Under the pieces are notes generated by a model. It ran no database searches, was not told where the DNA came from, and worked only from the letters and a program-made list of their open reading frames with translations. A DNA stretch of 16,275 bases from Phycisphaerae bacterium. Lineage in GTDB: Bacteria > Planctomycetota > Phycisphaerae > WQYP01. Positions 13,636-16,275 of this stretch are shown piece after piece; the first letter of the stretch is position 1, and every line of letters begins with the position of its first letter. Location: positions 1 to 16,275 of the forward strand of contig JABEVA010000391.1 of the NCBI GenBank assembly GCA_013044065.1, in the 5' to 3' direction. Position numbers and translations under genes: made by a program.

Positions 13636-15164
13636 GCATTCACTGTCACCTGCCGGCGCTTATTGCCGGTCGAGCTATCAAACGGCAATCCATTCCGGAG
13701 CTGGCCTTGGAAGAATTCCAGCAGGCCATTGTCGAAGCGGTAGAGGAGGGCTGGCGTGTGGTTTCACTCTTTGGCTCGCCGGATGCCGACGGTGCCGTGC
13801 ATCTGTACGTGGTTTTGGCTGACGATCATGGATCCCGCTTATATGTCGGTTCCACCAAACTTTCCAACCGTGAGTATCCATCCTTAACCTCCCGTTGCAC
13901 GCAGGTGCATCTCTTTGAACGCGAACTTGCGGAACAGTGCCAGGTGAAGGTTACAGGCCATCCGTGGCTCAAACCCTTGCGTTTTCAGCGTCCGATATTT
14001 CCCGCTTCGCATGCTGGGGCAGTCGCGGAAGCCTGGGTGAACCCGTCGCCGGGCGTTATGGATTTTTATGAGGTGGCGGGGGCGGAAGTGCATGAAGTTG
14101 CCGTGGGGCCGGTTCACGCCGGTGTTATCGAACCGGGCCATTTTCGGTTTCAATGTCATGGTGAGCGGATATTTCATCTGGAAATTTCCCTGGGATACCA
14201 ACATCGCGGTGTAGAGCGTGCCTTGCTGGATGGACCAAATAATCGCAGCATTTATTATGCTCAGACTCTCAGTGGCGATACCACCATCGGACACACCACC
14301 GCCTATTGCCAGGTGGTTGAAGCGTTGGCCAAATGCCAGAAAACCGCGCGGGCCCAGACCATTCGCGCCATCGCTTTGGAATTGGAACGACTGGCCAATC
14401 ATGTGGGCGATCTGGGAGCCATGAGCGGTGATGTTGGATTTCTACCCACCGCTTCTCATTGTGGTCGTTTGCGGGGTGAATTTTTGAATATGACCGCCGC
14501 CCTTTGTGGGAGCCGGTTTGGGCGCGGCCTGATTTGTCCCGGGGGTGTGCGTTTTGATCTTGATGCCACTGCTGTGCACGGCTTGCTGGCAAAATTGGAC
14601 CTCTGCGGTCGCCAAACCCGCCAAGCGGTTGAATTGCTTTGGAATGCTTCTTCTGTGATGGCCCGGTTTGAAGAAATTGGCGTGGTGTCCAGGGACATTG
14701 CGGCAGAGTTGGGACTGGTCGGGCCTGCGGCGCGGGCTAGCGGCCTTGCACGCGATGCCCGGCACGATCATCCGTCCGGCTTGTTTCGCTTCACCCATAT
14801 TCCCGTATCCGTGTGGGACAGCGGTGATGTTTTTGCCCGCGGCTATCTTCGCTGGCTGGAAATTCAGCGGTCTCTGGATTTTATTGGGACCCAACTTAGA
14901 TCTCTGCCGGCGGGGACCATTTCCAGCGCGGTCGGTAATCTCTCGCCGGATCATCTGGCCGTGGCCATGGTGGAAGGATGGCGCGGCGAAGTGTGTCACG
15001 TGGCCTTGACCAATCTCAGCGGTCGCTTTGAGCGTTACAAGGTTACAGACCCGTCGTTTCATAATTGGCCGGGCTTGGCCATGGCCGTGCGTGCGGGGGA
15101 GATCTCCGATTTTCCGCTTTGTAACAAGAGTTTTTCCCTTTCTTATTGTGGTCACGACTTGTAG
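13632..15164 (+). CDS. hyfG: HyfG-like large subunit without NiFe-site cysteines (NuoC-NuoD fusion, Ehr)
   Basis: The 510-residue protein has a NuoC-like domain (about 25-118, with FERELAEQ and GHPWLKPLRF) followed by a NuoD/HycE-like domain (about 155-510, with GPVHAGVIEPGHFRF and LGYQHRGVER). This is the order of HycE/HyfG. In group 4 hydrogenases nickel is held by RxCGxC and DPCxxC. Here the equivalent positions read TLSGDTTIGH (212-221) and DPSFHN (473-478), so all four cysteines are replaced by Ser214, Thr217, Ser475 and Asn478, while Gly215, His221, Asp473 and Pro474 are kept. Assembly of a NiFe centre is therefore not expected; this fits the Ehr (energy-converting hydrogenase-related) class. 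The protein continues 32 residues beyond DPSFHN to SYCGHDL. The substrate is unknown. It is translationally coupled to hyfF. Confidence 0.93.
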   Translation: MSIHCHLPALIAGRAIKRQSIPELALEEFQQAIVEAVEEGWRVVSLFGSPDADGAVHLYVVLADDHGSRLYVGSTKLSNREYPSLTSRCTQVHLFERELAEQCQVKVTGHPWLKPLRFQRPIFPASHAGAVAEAWVNPSPGVMDFYEVAGAEVHEVAVGPVHAGVIEPGHFRFQCHGERIFHLEISLGYQHRGVERALLDGPNNRSIYYAQTLSGDTTIGHTTAYCQVVEALAKCQKTARAQTIRAIALELERLANHVGDLGAMSGDVGFLPTASHCGRLRGEFLNMTAALCGSRFGRGLICPGGVRFDLDATAVHGLLAKLDLCGRQTRQAVELLWNASSVMARFEEIGVVSRDIAAELGLVGPAARASGLARDARHDHPSGLFRFTHIPVSVWDSGDVFARGYLRWLEIQRSLDFIGTQLRSLPAGTISSAVGNLSPDHLAVAMVEGWRGEVCHVALTNLSGRFERYKVTDPSFHNWPGLAMAVRAGEISDFPLCNKSFSLSYCGHDL

Positions 15165-15185
15165 TTTTTGCAAAAGGCGTACATC

Positions 15186-15968
15186 ATGCTTGATATTCTC
15201 ATCGCTCGTTTGCAGCAGGGATACAAGACCATAGCCTATCCTCGGGGCGAACCCCCAGCTTTGCCACCCCATTTTCGAGGCTTGCCCATTCTTGATGTGA
15301 GTAAATGTCGGCAAGGTTGCCAAGCCTGTGCTGATAGCTGTCCCACCCAAGCCATTGATTTGCGGCAAGCCCCGGTACTGGATCTGGGGCGCTGCTTATT
15401 TTGTACGGAATGTCAGGAAGCCTGCCCGGAAAAGGCGATTACCTACCAGGACGATTACAAGATGGCGGTTCGTCGGCGGGAAGATCTGCGGGTGCCGGCA
15501 GGAGGGAGGCTTTCACTGGCCCATGAGCTGCAGGGAAAAATCAAAATGCTCTTTGGGCGTTCCCTAAAACTGCGTGTGGTCAGCGCCGGCGGCTGTAACG
15601 CTTGTGAAGCGGATGTGAATGTGTTAACCACCATTGGCTGGGACTTGGGGCGATTCGGGATCGACTTTGTAGCCTCCCCACGCCACGCCGACGGCTTAAT
15701 CATCAACGGTGCTGTAACCCAAAACATGAAACTGGCTCTGAAAAAAACTTACGAGGCGGTGCCAGATCCAAAAATTGTCATTGCGGTGGGGGCATGCGCC
15801 ATTGCCGGTGGGCCGTATATCAACCATCCGGAAGTGCTCAACGGTGCCGCCGCCGTGGTGCCGGTGGATTTGTTTATTCCCGGCTGTCCGCCACATCCGC
15901 TGACCATTCTCGATGGGTTGTTGCGCTTGCTGGGAAAACTAAAACCGTACAGCTCCAACCCCGGGTGA
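15186..15968 (+). CDS. hyfI: Fused ferredoxin and NuoB-like small subunit (HyfH-HyfI, Ehr)
   Basis: The 260-residue polypeptide joins two normally separate subunits. Residues about 33-88 are a two-cluster ferredoxin. The first motif is Cys41-x3-Cys45-x2-Cys48-x3-Cys52-Pro, with one extra residue at the first step. The second is canonical (Cys70, Cys73, Cys76, Cys80-Pro). Residues about 125-255 form the small subunit with the N2-type [4Fe-4S] ligands: Cys137 and Cys140 (GGCNACEADV), Cys204 (VGACAIAGG) and Cys234 (PGCPPHP). The C-x2-C arrangement is that of hydrogenase small subunits, not the Cys-Cys pair of NuoB. It would carry electrons through three clusters to the interface with HyfG. The ATG at 15186 has AAAAGG 8 nt upstream; a TTG at 15168 is in frame but less likely. 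It is the last operon gene, 21 nt after hyfG. Confidence 0.92.
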   Translation: MLDILIARLQQGYKTIAYPRGEPPALPPHFRGLPILDVSKCRQGCQACADSCPTQAIDLRQAPVLDLGRCLFCTECQEACPEKAITYQDDYKMAVRRREDLRVPAGGRLSLAHELQGKIKMLFGRSLKLRVVSAGGCNACEADVNVLTTIGWDLGRFGIDFVASPRHADGLIINGAVTQNMKLALKKTYEAVPDPKIVIAVGACAIAGGPYINHPEVLNGAAAVVPVDLFIPGCPPHPLTILDGLLRLLGKLKPYSSNPG

Positions 15969-15969
15969 G

Positions 15970-15990
15970 GCCTCCCGAAAGCCGGGAGGC
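15970..15990 (+). terminator. GC-rich hairpin just after the Ehr operon
   Basis: GCCTCCCG, a 5-nt loop AAAGC and CGGGAGGC form a perfect 8-bp stem starting 2 nt after the last stop codon. It is not followed by a T-run, so it is not a classical intrinsic terminator. It may still end or stabilise the transcript. Confidence 0.45.
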
Positions 15991-16275
15991 ACTTGACTGC
16001 CGCCATGCACAATCTTTATTTTCAGGTTCACCGGCTCGGTCACTGAAAGGTGTCTTGTTGTTCCTGTTTCGCCGAGGCTTGCCGACAACAATGTGGCATC
16101 GGGGCCTCGACGTTTGGCCAATGCGGCCTCCGTCGTCGCATGGCGTGGCCGTCTTCCCGGCAAAGGTGTAGCGCAACCGCCATGGTTCCAACGATTCCGG
16201 GATCGGTGCGAACGCGCTTTCCACGCTGAGGCTGGAAAGCTCGGAATTTCGGCACCTGTTTTTGCGGCCCGGTTC
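15991..16275. other. Terminal region with no recognised gene
   Basis: All three minus-strand frames are open from the right edge into this region: one stops at 16040, one at 15939, and one runs through to 15874, inside the end of the preceding gene. None gives a product I recognise, and open frames this short are common at this GC content. The frame ending at 16040 (last residues QEQQDTFQ) is the least implausible as the C-terminus of a gene lying mostly beyond the window. No plus-strand start with a good ribosome-binding site is seen. No RNA gene or repeat is recognised. Confidence 0.4.

Noticed and set aside
15122..15161. Cys497 and Cys506 of HyfG as replacement nickel ligands
   Set aside because: They are 8 residues apart, not C-x2-C, and lie after the true ligand site, which is clearly DPSFHN. 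There is no matching cysteine pair at the N-terminal site.
6480..15968. Reading the operon as a NADH:quinone oxidoreductase (complex I) or as an active hydrogenase-4
   Set aside because: There are no NuoE/F/G/I/J/A genes, and the small subunit has the C-x2-C of hydrogenases rather than the NuoB Cys-Cys pair. The large subunit lacks the NiFe ligands, so neither label fits; Ehr is the better call.

Overview
The window looks like chromosomal DNA from a moderately GC-rich bacterium, probably of the PVC group and most likely Planctomycetota (Phycisphaerae-like). This placement is inferred from an excisionase-type helix-turn-helix fused to a PTS EIIA domain, from an RNase R with an enlarged RNB-S1 linker and long basic tail, and from the general gene style. 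No rRNA or other phylogenetic marker is present, so the placement is tentative. I saw no mobile elements, tRNAs or CRISPR arrays.

The left half (1 to about 5513) is a leftward run on the minus strand. In transcription order it holds a secreted protein with HEAT-like helical repeats (5513-4467), aroA for EPSP synthase (4422-3100), rnr for RNase R (2946-247), and the first 74 codons of a lipoprotein that leaves the left edge (223-1). For rnr I moved the start to a GTG with an excellent AGGAG ribosome-binding site. The lipoprotein is easy to miss because its frame has no stop inside the window.

A divergent intergenic region of about 250 bp (5514-5760) separates this run from a rightward operon. 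It contains a good sigma70-type promoter (TGGACA, 17 bp, CATAAT) whose -10 hexamer sits inside a perfect GTCATAATGAC palindrome. The TGGACAA -35 sequence is repeated exactly 10 bp upstream. This looks like a regulated promoter.

The right half (5761-15968) is one tightly packed operon: an HTH-EIIA regulator, two tandem HyfB-like antiporter subunits, HyfC (NuoH-like), HyfE (NuoK-like), HyfF (third antiporter-like subunit), HyfG (NuoC-NuoD-like large subunit), and one polypeptide that fuses a two-cluster ferredoxin (HyfH-like) to the NuoB-like small subunit (HyfI-like). Two junctions are ATGA start/stop overlaps, and other gaps are 7-37 nt depending on starts. The layout is that of a group 4 membrane [NiFe] hydrogenase, but all four Ni-binding cysteines of the large subunit are replaced (Ser214, Thr217, Ser475, Asn478), while the small-subunit N2-cluster cysteines are intact. 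The complex therefore belongs with the energy-converting hydrogenase-related (Ehr) complexes, which are evolutionarily between group 4 hydrogenases and complex I and whose redox reaction is not established. It probably couples electron transfer through Fe-S clusters to H+ or Na+ translocation through three antiporter-like subunits, but it is very unlikely to make or consume H2. Translational coupling of a PTS-phosphorylation-type regulator to such a complex is the most interesting feature of the window.

The operon ends at a GC-rich hairpin (15970-15990). The last 285 bases hold no gene I can recognise.
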